Shown here: positions 8,665 through 17,169 of the stretch, in pieces | How positions within the stretch are numbered: position 1 is the first letter of the stretch | Layout of the letters: every line of letters begins with the position of its first letter | Origin: Alphaproteobacteria bacterium | Lineage (GTDB): Bacteria; Pseudomonadota; Alphaproteobacteria; Micavibrionales; Micavibrionaceae | Assembly: GCA_030750865.1 (NCBI GenBank) | Contig: JASMHE010000008.1 | Location: forward strand, 248,001-312,000 | DNA: 64,000 bases | Direction: 5' to 3' | Notes under the pieces: model-generated | Told to the model about the DNA's origin: nothing | Database searches by the model: none | Seen by the model: only the letters and a program-made list of their open reading frames with translations | Translations under genes and position numbers: made by a program

Positions 8665-9912
8665 TTAACTGTTCGGATCATAGAAAACAAACTCTGTCCG
8701 GTTGACGGGCTGTTTGTCTGTGTCGTTCCCGAGTGCTTTGATATCAATGCGGGAGGCCGGAATGGATTTGCTGAGCAAGTAGCTGCGCAGGGCCAGTGCG
8801 CGGGACAGGGACAGGCGCCGTGCGCCGCTATCGGTTTGATCCGGGCTTTGGGCGTAAGAGTTGATCTGGATACGCCATGCCGGTCGCTGATCCAGAATGT
8901 CGTCAACTTTCTCTCCTAGTAATTCTTTTTGCGCGTTCGGAATGTCTTCGTTGTGTCCGTCAAAGAATAATTCATATGTGATGCGCTTTTCTTCGACGCG
9001 TTTATCGTCACCCTGATCGTTTATGGCATTGACGTTTGCGTTGATATCAGGGGCCGGGGGCATGTGGGGTAATGGTGGCGGTGCAGGTGCTTCTGTCACG
9101 TTTTTCTTATTGTCTGCCGCGCTTTTTCTGGCGCTTTTAGTGGTTTCGTTTGCATCATTTTTTTTGTGTGCGCCCGTTTTGACGGTGATGTTTTCCGGTT
9201 TGATATTTTCCGCCTTTGGTGCGCGTGTCATATTTTTGCTTTGCGTCGATGTCTTCGGCATGGGCTGTGATGTTGCTGTGATGTTGCCGATGCCGCCGCC
9301 TGCGTTTTCGGTCACGTTCTGCTTTTGTGTCTGGGCGCTGATATCGACATAGCCAAACGGGTCAATCTTTGTCTTCTCGGGCATAGGGTTATGACTGATA
9401 TCCGTTATGTCTGATTGTGCGGCCTGTGTTGTGTTTTTGTCTTCCTCGCGCTCTGTCTGGACAATGACCTCTGCGTTAACATGCGATGGCGGGACGGCTG
9501 GCATGCGCGTGCCATCACTGCGAACGGTGCGGTGTTGCGGCGGCGCTACCGGTTTACGTGCCGGTACGGGAAGTAGGTCGCGTGGAATGCCTGCGGTGGC
9601 CGCGTGCGCTGTTTTGGCGGTGTTGGCAGGTGGCGGCGTTGTCTTTGTGCTGACTTTCTTGCCGCTGACATGGTCCGGCTTATGTGATGGGACGGGCAGA
9701 ATGTCAGCCGGAATAAGGGGCTTTGTTATTTGGCGCTGTGCGGGCGATGGGTGTTGCGGGGCGCTGTTATAATAATCGTCGATGGCTTCCAGCACGCTCA
9801 TATCGATGATGACATTATCGTTGGCGTGCGCAATTCCGCCAGAGACGGGTGACCATCCCGTCACGCAAACACATAACAGTATTGCAAAACATAAAAATGG
9901 CTTATGCGGCAT
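8665..9912 (-). CDS. OmpA-family cell-wall-binding protein with long disordered linker
   Basis: A secreted protein of about 415 residues. A signal peptide is visible in the first 35 residues, ending near IAHA. A long Pro/Thr/Lys/Ala-rich segment follows (about residues 50-300) with repeated DLLPVPARKP-like motifs. The last 105 residues form an OmpA-like peptidoglycan-binding domain, with the NSYAQ and SLSRALALRSYL regions recognisable. I use the ATG at 9912; a GTG at 9930 would add a KKKK-rich n-region. The start overlaps the end of suhB. It is probably anchored between envelope and cell wall, with the linker spanning the periplasm. No beta-barrel is visible. Confidence 0.8.
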   Translation of the reverse strand: MPHKPFLCFAILLCVCVTGWSPVSGGIAHANDNVIIDMSVLEAIDDYYNSAPQHPSPAQRQITKPLIPADILPVPSHKPDHVSGKKVSTKTTPPPANTAKTAHAATAGIPRDLLPVPARKPVAPPQHRTVRSDGTRMPAVPPSHVNAEVIVQTEREEDKNTTQAAQSDITDISHNPMPEKTKIDPFGYVDISAQTQKQNVTENAGGGIGNITATSQPMPKTSTQSKNMTRAPKAENIKPENITVKTGAHKKNDANETTKSARKSAADNKKNVTEAPAPPPLPHMPPAPDINANVNAINDQGDDKRVEEKRITYELFFDGHNEDIPNAQKELLGEKVDDILDQRPAWRIQINSYAQSPDQTDSGARRLSLSRALALRSYLLSKSIPASRIDIKALGNDTDKQPVNRTEFVFYDPNS

Positions 9913-10732
9913 CTTTTTCTTTTTTACCACTCACTAACAGCTTACGCAGTTCGTTATGTAGTGTGGCGTTGGTTGCAAGGATTTGTCCTGCATGTACAGG
10001 ACTGTCATCACCTTTATCAATCAGTGTTGAGCTGCCTTTGGCTTCTTTCACAATCAGATGACCTGCGGCAATATCCCATGCATTGATCCCGCGCTCCCAA
10101 TAGGCTTCGAAGCGGCCTGCGGCGACATAAGCCATATCAAGGGCGGCCGATCCATAGCGGCGGATATTCGGCACACGTGCCAAAAGACCTTTATATTCTG
10201 TCAGAAATTCGACCATTGCATCTTTGTTGCGTTTAGGAGCGCCTGTTGTGATGATGGAATGGTCCAGCTCTGTACGGCCGGAAACGCGTAAGCGTTTATT
10301 GCGTACAAAAGCACCTTCACCTTTTTCTGCGCGGAACGCTTCGTCCTTGATCGGGTCATAAATAAGACCGGCGACGATGTCTGTTGTGCCGTCTTCCATC
10401 TTTTGCTCGAGCGCAATTGAAATGGCCCAGTGCGGAATGCCGTGCAGGAAGTTGGCTGTACCGTCAAGCGGATCAATGATCCAGCGATATTCATAATCGT
10501 CATTATCGGATACTTCGCCGGATTCTTCCATCAGGAAGGCAAAGCCGGGACGGGCTTCTTTCAGTTCTTCGAACAGAATCTTTTCTGCACGGAGGTCAGC
10601 CGCCGATACGAAATCTCCCGGACCCTTGCGGGATACCTGTAATTGTTCGACTTCGCCGAAATCGCGGGCCAGTGATTTTCCGGCCTTTTCTGCGGCGCGG
10701 ATCATTGTGTTCATAATCGGTGATAAAGCCAT
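9902..10732 (-). CDS. suhB: Inositol-1-monophosphatase family protein SuhB
   Basis: Mg2+-dependent, Li+-sensitive phosphatase fold of 276 residues from the ATG at 10732, chosen because an AGGA site precedes it. Metal-binding motifs are the EESGE loop, DPLDGTANFLHG and the C-terminal WDIAAGHLIVKEAKG. It hydrolyses inositol-1-phosphate or similar sugar phosphates, and E. coli SuhB also acts with the transcription antitermination machinery. It lies between efp and the OmpA-like gene, whose start it overlaps. A second family member lies at 57.7 kb. Confidence 0.93.
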   Translation of the reverse strand: MALSPIMNTMIRAAEKAGKSLARDFGEVEQLQVSRKGPGDFVSAADLRAEKILFEELKEARPGFAFLMEESGEVSDNDDYEYRWIIDPLDGTANFLHGIPHWAISIALEQKMEDGTTDIVAGLIYDPIKDEAFRAEKGEGAFVRNKRLRVSGRTELDHSIITTGAPKRNKDAMVEFLTEYKGLLARVPNIRRYGSAALDMAYVAAGRFEAYWERGINAWDIAAGHLIVKEAKGSSTLIDKGDDSPVHAGQILATNATLHNELRKLLVSGKKEKDAA

Positions 10733-10807
10733 TTCTAAATATCCTGCTTTGACGGTGTTCACGCGTTTTGGTTAAGACAAAAGCATGAACGGGGTTGGGT
10801 CGTGTTA

Positions 10808-11374
10808 TTAGTCTTTTGCGCGCTCTACATAGCTTGAATCTTCGGTTTTGACAACAACGCGTGTGCCGGCCTCGATATGCGGCGGCACCATGACCTTTGC
10901 GCCGTTTTCCAAAATTGCGGGCTTGTATGACGTTGTGGCTGTCTGGCCTTTGACCACAGGCTCTGCCTCGGTAATTTCCATTGTTACGGTGGATGGCAAT
11001 TCGACGCGCAACGGTGAACCTTCGTGTGTTTCAATCATGACGATCATGCCTTCTTTCAAAAAGATAGCCGGTTCACCGACAAGGTCTTTTTGCACTTCCA
11101 TTTGTTCATAGGTTTCCGTGTGCATGAATGTGAATGTATCATCACTGTCGAACAGATATTGATATTCTTCTTGTTCCAGACGAACCCGTTCAACGGTTTC
11201 CTGTGTTCTGAAACGGACATTGTCTTTGTTGCCTGATGCAAGATCACGCATCACAACCTGAATGACCGATGCGCCTTTTCCCGGCTGCATGATATCGTAT
11301 TTCTCGACAACATAGAGCTTGCCGTTATGGTCAAGTACGTTGCCCGGGCGGATGTTGATCGCGTTGGTTTTCAT
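10808..11374 (-). CDS. efp: Translation elongation factor P
   Basis: The 188-residue factor that rescues ribosomes stalled at consecutive prolines. Three OB/KOW-like domains are expected from the length. The tip loop reads QPGKGAS, placing the modifiable lysine at K33. A GAGGA site stands before the ATG. Neither EpmA nor EpmB is in the window. The Pro-rich OmpA-like protein nearby is the kind of client that depends on EF-P, but that link is only suggestive. Confidence 0.97.
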   Translation of the reverse strand: MKTNAINIRPGNVLDHNGKLYVVEKYDIMQPGKGASVIQVVMRDLASGNKDNVRFRTQETVERVRLEQEEYQYLFDSDDTFTFMHTETYEQMEVQKDLVGEPAIFLKEGMIVMIETHEGSPLRVELPSTVTMEITEAEPVVKGQTATTSYKPAILENGAKVMVPPHIEAGTRVVVKTEDSSYVERAKD

Positions 11375-11424
11375 TTGGTCCTCTTGATGAATAAATTACA
11401 AATAAATTTGAATGTGGTTGATAC

Positions 11425-11928
11425 TTATAATCCAGAAGAGCGGTCTTGTAAAACAGCCTTTCCGAATGTCGTCAATTTTTTCTTGATTTCAGGGTCTTCA
11501 ACGGTTGCAAGCGCGTCATCAAGTGATTTCTTTTCGGAGGGGAGGAGGGTGCGTTCTTTGTTTTTATAGCGCAAAGGATTGCCGGATTTTTTGCGGTTGT
11601 TTGCGACCTGCGGCACAACTTTGATGTCTGTGATCCAGCTGTCGCCGCCGAAAATCATGTTCAGACGTTCCATAATCAGGGCTTTGCGATAGTGCAGCGC
11701 GGTTGATTCTGCGGCAGACGCGGCAATTTCCAGTGTGGCGCGCGGCTGATCGTTTTTCTTGCGGGCCTTGAAATACCGGATTTTCACGGGCTGCGTCTTT
11801 CCGGCAAGTTCTTTGCCCATGATCTCTTCCCAGTGATCCAGCAAGCGGCCGAGCATCACAAACTTGCGATTACAGACTTTGTTTGTAATCCGTGGTAATG
11901 TTTTTGCCAGTAATTGCGGGCCGTTCAT
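11425..11928 (-). CDS. DciA-like DUF721 protein
   Basis: A basic protein of about 167 residues with the DUF721 pattern: GRLLDHWEEIMGKELAGKT, then a region equivalent to the family's A/V-rich core, and a charged tail. DciA proteins load or regulate the replicative helicase in bacteria lacking DnaC. The start at 11928 has an AGGA site; the ORF extends to 11946. It is divergent from mutY with a gap of about 75 bases. The mutY-DUF721 pairing is common in Alphaproteobacteria. Confidence 0.8.
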   Translation of the reverse strand: MNGPQLLAKTLPRITNKVCNRKFVMLGRLLDHWEEIMGKELAGKTQPVKIRYFKARKKNDQPRATLEIAASAAESTALHYRKALIMERLNMIFGGDSWITDIKVVPQVANNRKKSGNPLRYKNKERTLLPSEKKSLDDALATVEDPEIKKKLTTFGKAVLQDRSSGL

Positions 11929-12003
11929 GATATATCCTGTGTACAATTTTATGTGTCGGAAATCCTGACAACATCGTAAGACATTTTAGGGTAAAATCGC
12001 AAC

Positions 12004-13074
12004 ATGAATCAAAAACAAGCAACGTATATGCGTGAACAACTTTTGGACTGGTATGACGAAAACAAGCGTGCCATGCCGTGGCGGGCAACCAGTTATGCCC
12101 AGTGTGACCCTTATAAAACATGGCTGTCGGAAATCATGCTGCAGCAAACGACTGTTCCGGCGGTCGTGCCGTATTTCCTGAAATTCATCAAGAAATGGCC
12201 CAGCGTCGAAGACCTTGCGCAGGCCGAACAGGACGATGTGATGAATGACTGGGCCGGACTTGGTTATTATGCACGGGCGCGGAATTTATTAAAATGCGCC
12301 AAAGTGGTCGCCAATGATTATGGCGGACAGTTTCCGGATGATTATGCGGCATTAAAAGCGTTGCCGGGGATTGGCGATTATACGGCATCAGCCATTCGGG
12401 CGATTGCCTTTGATAAGCCTGCGAACGTGGTTGACGGGAATGTCGAACGGGTTATGGCGCGTTTACATGCGGTCAGACAGCCTTTGCCGGATTCAAAGCC
12501 AAAACTCAAGGCGTTGGCAGCAGCGCTTGCGGAAGGGGAGCATGATCGTCCAGGTGATTATGCGCAATCCTTGATGGATTTGGGCGCAACAATTTGTACG
12601 CCGAAATCACCTAAATGCCTTATTTGTCCGTTGCGGACCTTGTGTGATGCGTATGCACAAGGGGTGGCCGAGGCGTTGCCGCGCAAAAAGAAAAAGAAAC
12701 CGCAACCGCAGCGCTATGGCTATATTTACTGGGTTCTGGATGAAAGTAACACGCGGCTATTGCTGCACAAAAGACCTGATAAAGGGCTCTTGGCGGGTAT
12801 GACGGGGTTGCCGACCAGTGAATGGGTGCCGGATATTGATGCCGCAAAGCATATAGAATTGTTGCCTGAGACTTCACTGGACGTTGATGAAAGCAAGATG
12901 ATCAAACATACCTTTACCCATTTTGACCTGACGCTTTATGGCGGTTTTGCAAGGCTGGATAAAAAAAGTCTCTCTCAAGACGGGTATTTTTGGTATGATT
13001 TAAAGGATTTGCCGTCAATCGGCTTTCCGACCGTTTTTAAAAAATTCGTAAACCTTATGGGGCATAATAAATAA
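12004..13074 (+). CDS. mutY: A/G-specific adenine DNA glycosylase MutY
   Basis: Removes adenine mispaired with 8-oxoguanine. The 356-residue protein has the catalytic Glu (E43 in SEIMLQQT), the helix-hairpin-helix LPGIGDYTASAI, the catalytic Asp D144 in VDGN, and four iron-sulfur cysteines C198, C205, C208 and C214 in the C-x6-C-x2-C-x5-C spacing. The C-terminal NUDIX-like domain that reads 8-oxoG starts at about residue 235. It is followed with one base between by a secreted protein. Confidence 0.97.
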   Translation: MNQKQATYMREQLLDWYDENKRAMPWRATSYAQCDPYKTWLSEIMLQQTTVPAVVPYFLKFIKKWPSVEDLAQAEQDDVMNDWAGLGYYARARNLLKCAKVVANDYGGQFPDDYAALKALPGIGDYTASAIRAIAFDKPANVVDGNVERVMARLHAVRQPLPDSKPKLKALAAALAEGEHDRPGDYAQSLMDLGATICTPKSPKCLICPLRTLCDAYAQGVAEALPRKKKKKPQPQRYGYIYWVLDESNTRLLLHKRPDKGLLAGMTGLPTSEWVPDIDAAKHIELLPETSLDVDESKMIKHTFTHFDLTLYGGFARLDKKSLSQDGYFWYDLKDLPSIGFPTVFKKFVNLMGHNK

Positions 13075-13075
13075 T

Positions 13076-13993
13076 ATGAACAAGCAAGTAACAAAGAAGA
13101 TTTTAGGCGTGTTTTGCGTGTGCGCTTTGTTGACGACATCGTATGCGCATGTTGCTGCGGCACAAGATTCTCAAGCCTCGGCGGAGAGTACGGCAACGCG
13201 CGGTCAAAAGGCCGAAACGCAGCAAGATGACACATCAGATTTGTCGCCGATCGAAAAGAAGATGTTGTATGTCTATGAAAAGGCTGCGATGCCGCAGGAT
13301 GACTATGTGAAAGCAACATTGGAAAATATCACCAATCTGTATTGGAAGTTCGGGTTCTGGAATGTCGCTGATTCTGAGAACATAGATGATTACCTGCTGG
13401 TTCATGAATGTGATATTTATAAGCAGTATTACACCAATGAATTTGAGTGGCGCAAAATTCGTGACACCGCCAAGAAAAAGATCATCAAGGATGTTGATGA
13501 GTTTACAACAAAATTCGAGATCGTAAGCGAAATAGCGCTTGGTAAATATAATATTGATCAGGAATATTTTGAAATTACGCCGGAGACACAATCAATTGAT
13601 GTCAGAAATGTGGAGCTCGCCGAAAATAACCACGCAACATTATGTGCGCGCAAGGATAAGGCAGATCATTATCCGCAGAATATCGCTGTGCAATTTATCA
13701 GCCCGATCAATCTGGTGCGGGTGCCTGTGTTCAGAGAGCTTGCAGAGCGTTATATCGAGGATACGGAGCGCAGTCTTGAGCAAGTGCCGGATCATATCCG
13801 TTTGACGCGGCAGCAGCGTCCGGCCTTTGTTCGCTTGCGTGTGAAGTTGAAGAAGTTTATCTCAACGCGCTATAGCCGTATGAACAGAATATTGCCTGTG
13901 TTTCAAGGTGAGGTTGTCAGTATCGAGGTTTATGCAGATCAGGACTTGAAAAAACCGCTTTATCTGCACCGTGTGACGCGCGGGCGGCGTTAA
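13076..13993 (+). CDS. Secreted protein of unknown function, possibly DUF4852
   Basis: A 305-residue protein with a signal peptide (hydrophobic core at about 8-28, ending AHVAAA-Q), then a Ser/Gln/Thr-rich stretch and a charged alpha-beta domain from about 60 to the end. The body is rich in Y, D, E and K. It resembles what I recall as DUF4852, but I cannot confirm this. One base separates it from mutY, so the two are likely co-transcribed. No catalytic motif is evident. The 125-base gap after it holds a hairpin at 14052-14069 without a T tract. Confidence 0.7.
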   Translation: MNKQVTKKILGVFCVCALLTTSYAHVAAAQDSQASAESTATRGQKAETQQDDTSDLSPIEKKMLYVYEKAAMPQDDYVKATLENITNLYWKFGFWNVADSENIDDYLLVHECDIYKQYYTNEFEWRKIRDTAKKKIIKDVDEFTTKFEIVSEIALGKYNIDQEYFEITPETQSIDVRNVELAENNHATLCARKDKADHYPQNIAVQFISPINLVRVPVFRELAERYIEDTERSLEQVPDHIRLTRQQRPAFVRLRVKLKKFISTRYSRMNRILPVFQGEVVSIEVYADQDLKKPLYLHRVTRGRR

Positions 13994-14118
13994 TGAGCTG
14001 ATCTTGAATATTCCCGTCTTGGGTCTGATTTGTTGTAATCCGCAGAAGCCGTGCGTATAGGCATACGCAGAAAATGTTGCGGGCATTTTGAGTTGTAGTT
14101 GTAAGAGTAGGAAGTGAA

Positions 14119-14562
14119 TTAGCGTGTACGGTGTATCTCGACGCCGACGCCAGCCGCGCATGCGAAGATTTCCGGTTTTTCGATGCGTACGGTGACATCA
14201 AAGACGCGATCATCTTCTAAACAGAATTCAGCAATATATTCCGCCATTGTTTCAACCAGATCAATATGTCCGGCTTTCGCAAGTGCGTTGATTTTCTCGA
14301 CGACACATTCGTAAGATACAACGAACCTGATATCGTCTTCGCGCCAATGCGGGTTGTCTTGTACGGTCGCTTCCAGATTAACCAGAACAGGTTGCTTTGC
14401 CTGTTTTTCCGCATCGTAAATGCCGATGGACATATCCACCTGCACATCACGGATGATCAGTTTGGTATAAGGGGACTGCGCAGAAGATGACGGTGGCACC
14501 GAAGGCATTTTCATGCCTCCGTGCGTGCTATCTTCGGTCATTTTCTTCAGAAGTTTATTCAT
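14119..14562 (-). CDS. folB: Dihydroneopterin aldolase FolB
   Basis: Folate pathway enzyme cleaving dihydroneopterin to 6-hydroxymethyl-dihydropterin and glycolaldehyde. The core starts at about residue 30 with LIIRDVQVDMSIGIYDAEK and continues through the conserved DLVETMAEYIAEFCL helix and the RIEKPEIF strand. The first 30 residues are not part of the family fold, so the true start could be a later Met (14541). Several starts are possible; I use the ATG at 14562. It is the next gene after ccrM on this strand. Confidence 0.88.
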   Translation of the reverse strand: MNKLLKKMTEDSTHGGMKMPSVPPSSSAQSPYTKLIIRDVQVDMSIGIYDAEKQAKQPVLVNLEATVQDNPHWREDDIRFVVSYECVVEKINALAKAGHIDLVETMAEYIAEFCLEDDRVFDVTVRIEKPEIFACAAGVGVEIHRTR

Positions 14563-14641
14563 GGCGCATATCACTAGCAGGCTTTGTCATAAGAGACAAG
14601 CTGAAAATGCGGTGCATCTTTGAAAGGTGCTGAATACGGGG

Positions 14642-15754
<1,113 letters not shown>

Positions 15755-15772
15755 TTATCTCGAATTAAGGGC

Positions 15773-15880
15773 GAATCATGATTCATTTGGGATTCTACGT
15801 CAAGAAAAAAATGAAGATTCTGTGTGTAGAGTCAAGGGGTTGTTTAGGAGTCTTGAGTCTGTATATAGAAAAAGTGAGTC
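15773..15880. promoter_or_regulatory. Cluster of eight GANTC methylation sites between ccrM and a divergent gene
   Basis: GANTC sites start at 15773, 15780, 15791, 15816, 15829, 15848, 15855 and 15876. That is eight in 108 bp, where chance predicts about one per 256 bp. The four nearest ccrM are GAATC or GATTC and the next four are all GAGTC. In Caulobacter two GANTC sites in the ccrM leader mediate methylation-dependent shut-off; this is a much denser version. The same region must drive the divergent gene at 15973. No TTAA-N7-TTAA CtrA site is visible. Confidence 0.75.
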
Positions 15881-15972
15881 AGATCAACGGCTTGTTAAAA
15901 AAGTTGCAAATCCGTAGATGCGGTGATAGACATAATACATAGAAATCATATGGCTTTTCAGGAGAGTGTGAA

Positions 15973-16443
15973 ATGAAAAGATTATTATCCGCTGCTGCGG
16001 CAAAGTTCGGGCTTGAGAATAAAACAGACAAAGCGGAACAGCAATCGCGCTATGAAGTTGACCGGCTTTCAAAATGGATTGAGGGGATCGTCTCTGATTA
16101 CGGACGACGAAGCCAGATTGATACGAAGAACTCATGCACGTTTAGTATTGATGTCGATAGCCCCAAAATTCTGGACGCAGATATGGAAGACGTCCGCAGC
16201 ACGCTGGTCAAATTACATGACATGTGTATGGAAAAAGATGTTGCCCTGAATGTAACAGGTTTTAGCCGTCTGCGTTCCGATTTTGCCGCGCATGCGTGTG
16301 GTTTTGCGACCAAGAATTCGGTCATTGTGACGATTGATGCAACAAAGACATATGCGCTTCCGTCTCATCCTGATGCGGCGAGCTTTGATTTTAGTGCCGT
16401 GGTCAGACAGTCCGTATCAAAACCAAAACAGCCACAACCATAA
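15973..16443 (+). CDS. Hypothetical protein sharing the GANTC-rich promoter region with ccrM
   Basis: A 156-residue soluble protein that I do not recognise. An AGGAG site just upstream of the ATG supports it as a real gene. The N-terminal 40 residues are charged and helical, the middle has alternating strand-like segments (TFSIDVDSP, NSVIVTIDAT), and the tail is Lys/Pro/Gln-rich. It has no signal peptide, membrane segment or cysteine motif of note. Being divergent from ccrM across eight GANTC sites, it could be expressed according to methylation state; this is an inference from position. Confidence 0.7.
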   Translation: MKRLLSAAAAKFGLENKTDKAEQQSRYEVDRLSKWIEGIVSDYGRRSQIDTKNSCTFSIDVDSPKILDADMEDVRSTLVKLHDMCMEKDVALNVTGFSRLRSDFAAHACGFATKNSVIVTIDATKTYALPSHPDAASFDFSAVVRQSVSKPKQPQP

Positions 16444-16504
16444 AACGGCGTATTCCAAGTGATACAACGCGGTCCGCACTGGTCTTCAAGTTTAAAAGGG
16501 GCAA

Positions 16505-17149
16505 TTACGAGTATTGCGTGATCTTGTTTTTGATCGGGGCAAAGCTTTTGCGGTGATGTTCGGTGATGCCGACTTTTTCAATACCTGCTAAATGGGCAGC
16601 AGTGCCGTAGCCTTTGTTGGAATGCCAGTCATAATGCGGGTATTTTTCATGTAACGCGATCATGTGACGGTCGCGGGTGACTTTTGCCAGAATGGATGCC
16701 GCGCCAATTGTCTTGGAAACATGATCTCCCTTGATAATCGGATGCATAGCGACAGGAAGTTTTGGCAGGAATTTGCCATCCACCAATGCGCAGGGCGGCG
16801 CGGACAGGTCATTGTCTTGCAGGCACGCCCCATAGGCCCGTTCCATTGCCAAATATGATGCGTGATGGATGTTCAGCGTATCGATTTCCTCGATCGTGCA
16901 GGCTGCAATGCCGCAATGACAATATTCCATGATGATATCGAACAGTTTTTCGCGTTTCTTTTCTGCAACCTTTTTACTGTCGCGGACATCTTTCCAGAAA
17001 TCCATACCGCGTGCATCGGGTGGCACGATAACGCAGGCCGCAACCACAGGACCGGCGAGGGGGCCGCGCCCGACTTCATCCAGCCCGCAATAAGAATCAT
17101 CAGGGGCCGTATAAAATTGCGTTTCAAATGCGAAGCGATCATCGGTCAT
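16505..17149 (-). CDS. rnhB: Ribonuclease HII
   Basis: Cleaves RNA in RNA-DNA hybrids, including single ribonucleotides in DNA. The 214-residue sequence has the family start GLDEVGRGPLAGPVVAA, giving catalytic D24 and E25, a DSKK motif, and later conserved Asp-containing strands ending in the CALVDG and SILAKVTRD segments. It lies next to ccrM and folB on the same strand, separated from ccrM by the convergent hypothetical gene. Confidence 0.96.
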   Translation of the reverse strand: MTDDRFAFETQFYTAPDDSYCGLDEVGRGPLAGPVVAACVIVPPDARGMDFWKDVRDSKKVAEKKREKLFDIIMEYCHCGIAACTIEEIDTLNIHHASYLAMERAYGACLQDNDLSAPPCALVDGKFLPKLPVAMHPIIKGDHVSKTIGAASILAKVTRDRHMIALHEKYPHYDWHSNKGYGTAAHLAGIEKVGITEHHRKSFAPIKNKITQYS

Positions 17150-17169
17150 GGCATGACCCAGCCTTTCTT

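Noticed and set aside
14052-14069. 7-bp hairpin between the secreted protein gene and folB
   Set aside because: No T tract on either strand, so not called a terminator.
15884-16135. 83-residue minus-strand ORF between ccrM and the hypothetical gene
   Set aside because: Overlaps the better supported plus-strand gene and the GANTC region; no ribosome-binding site.
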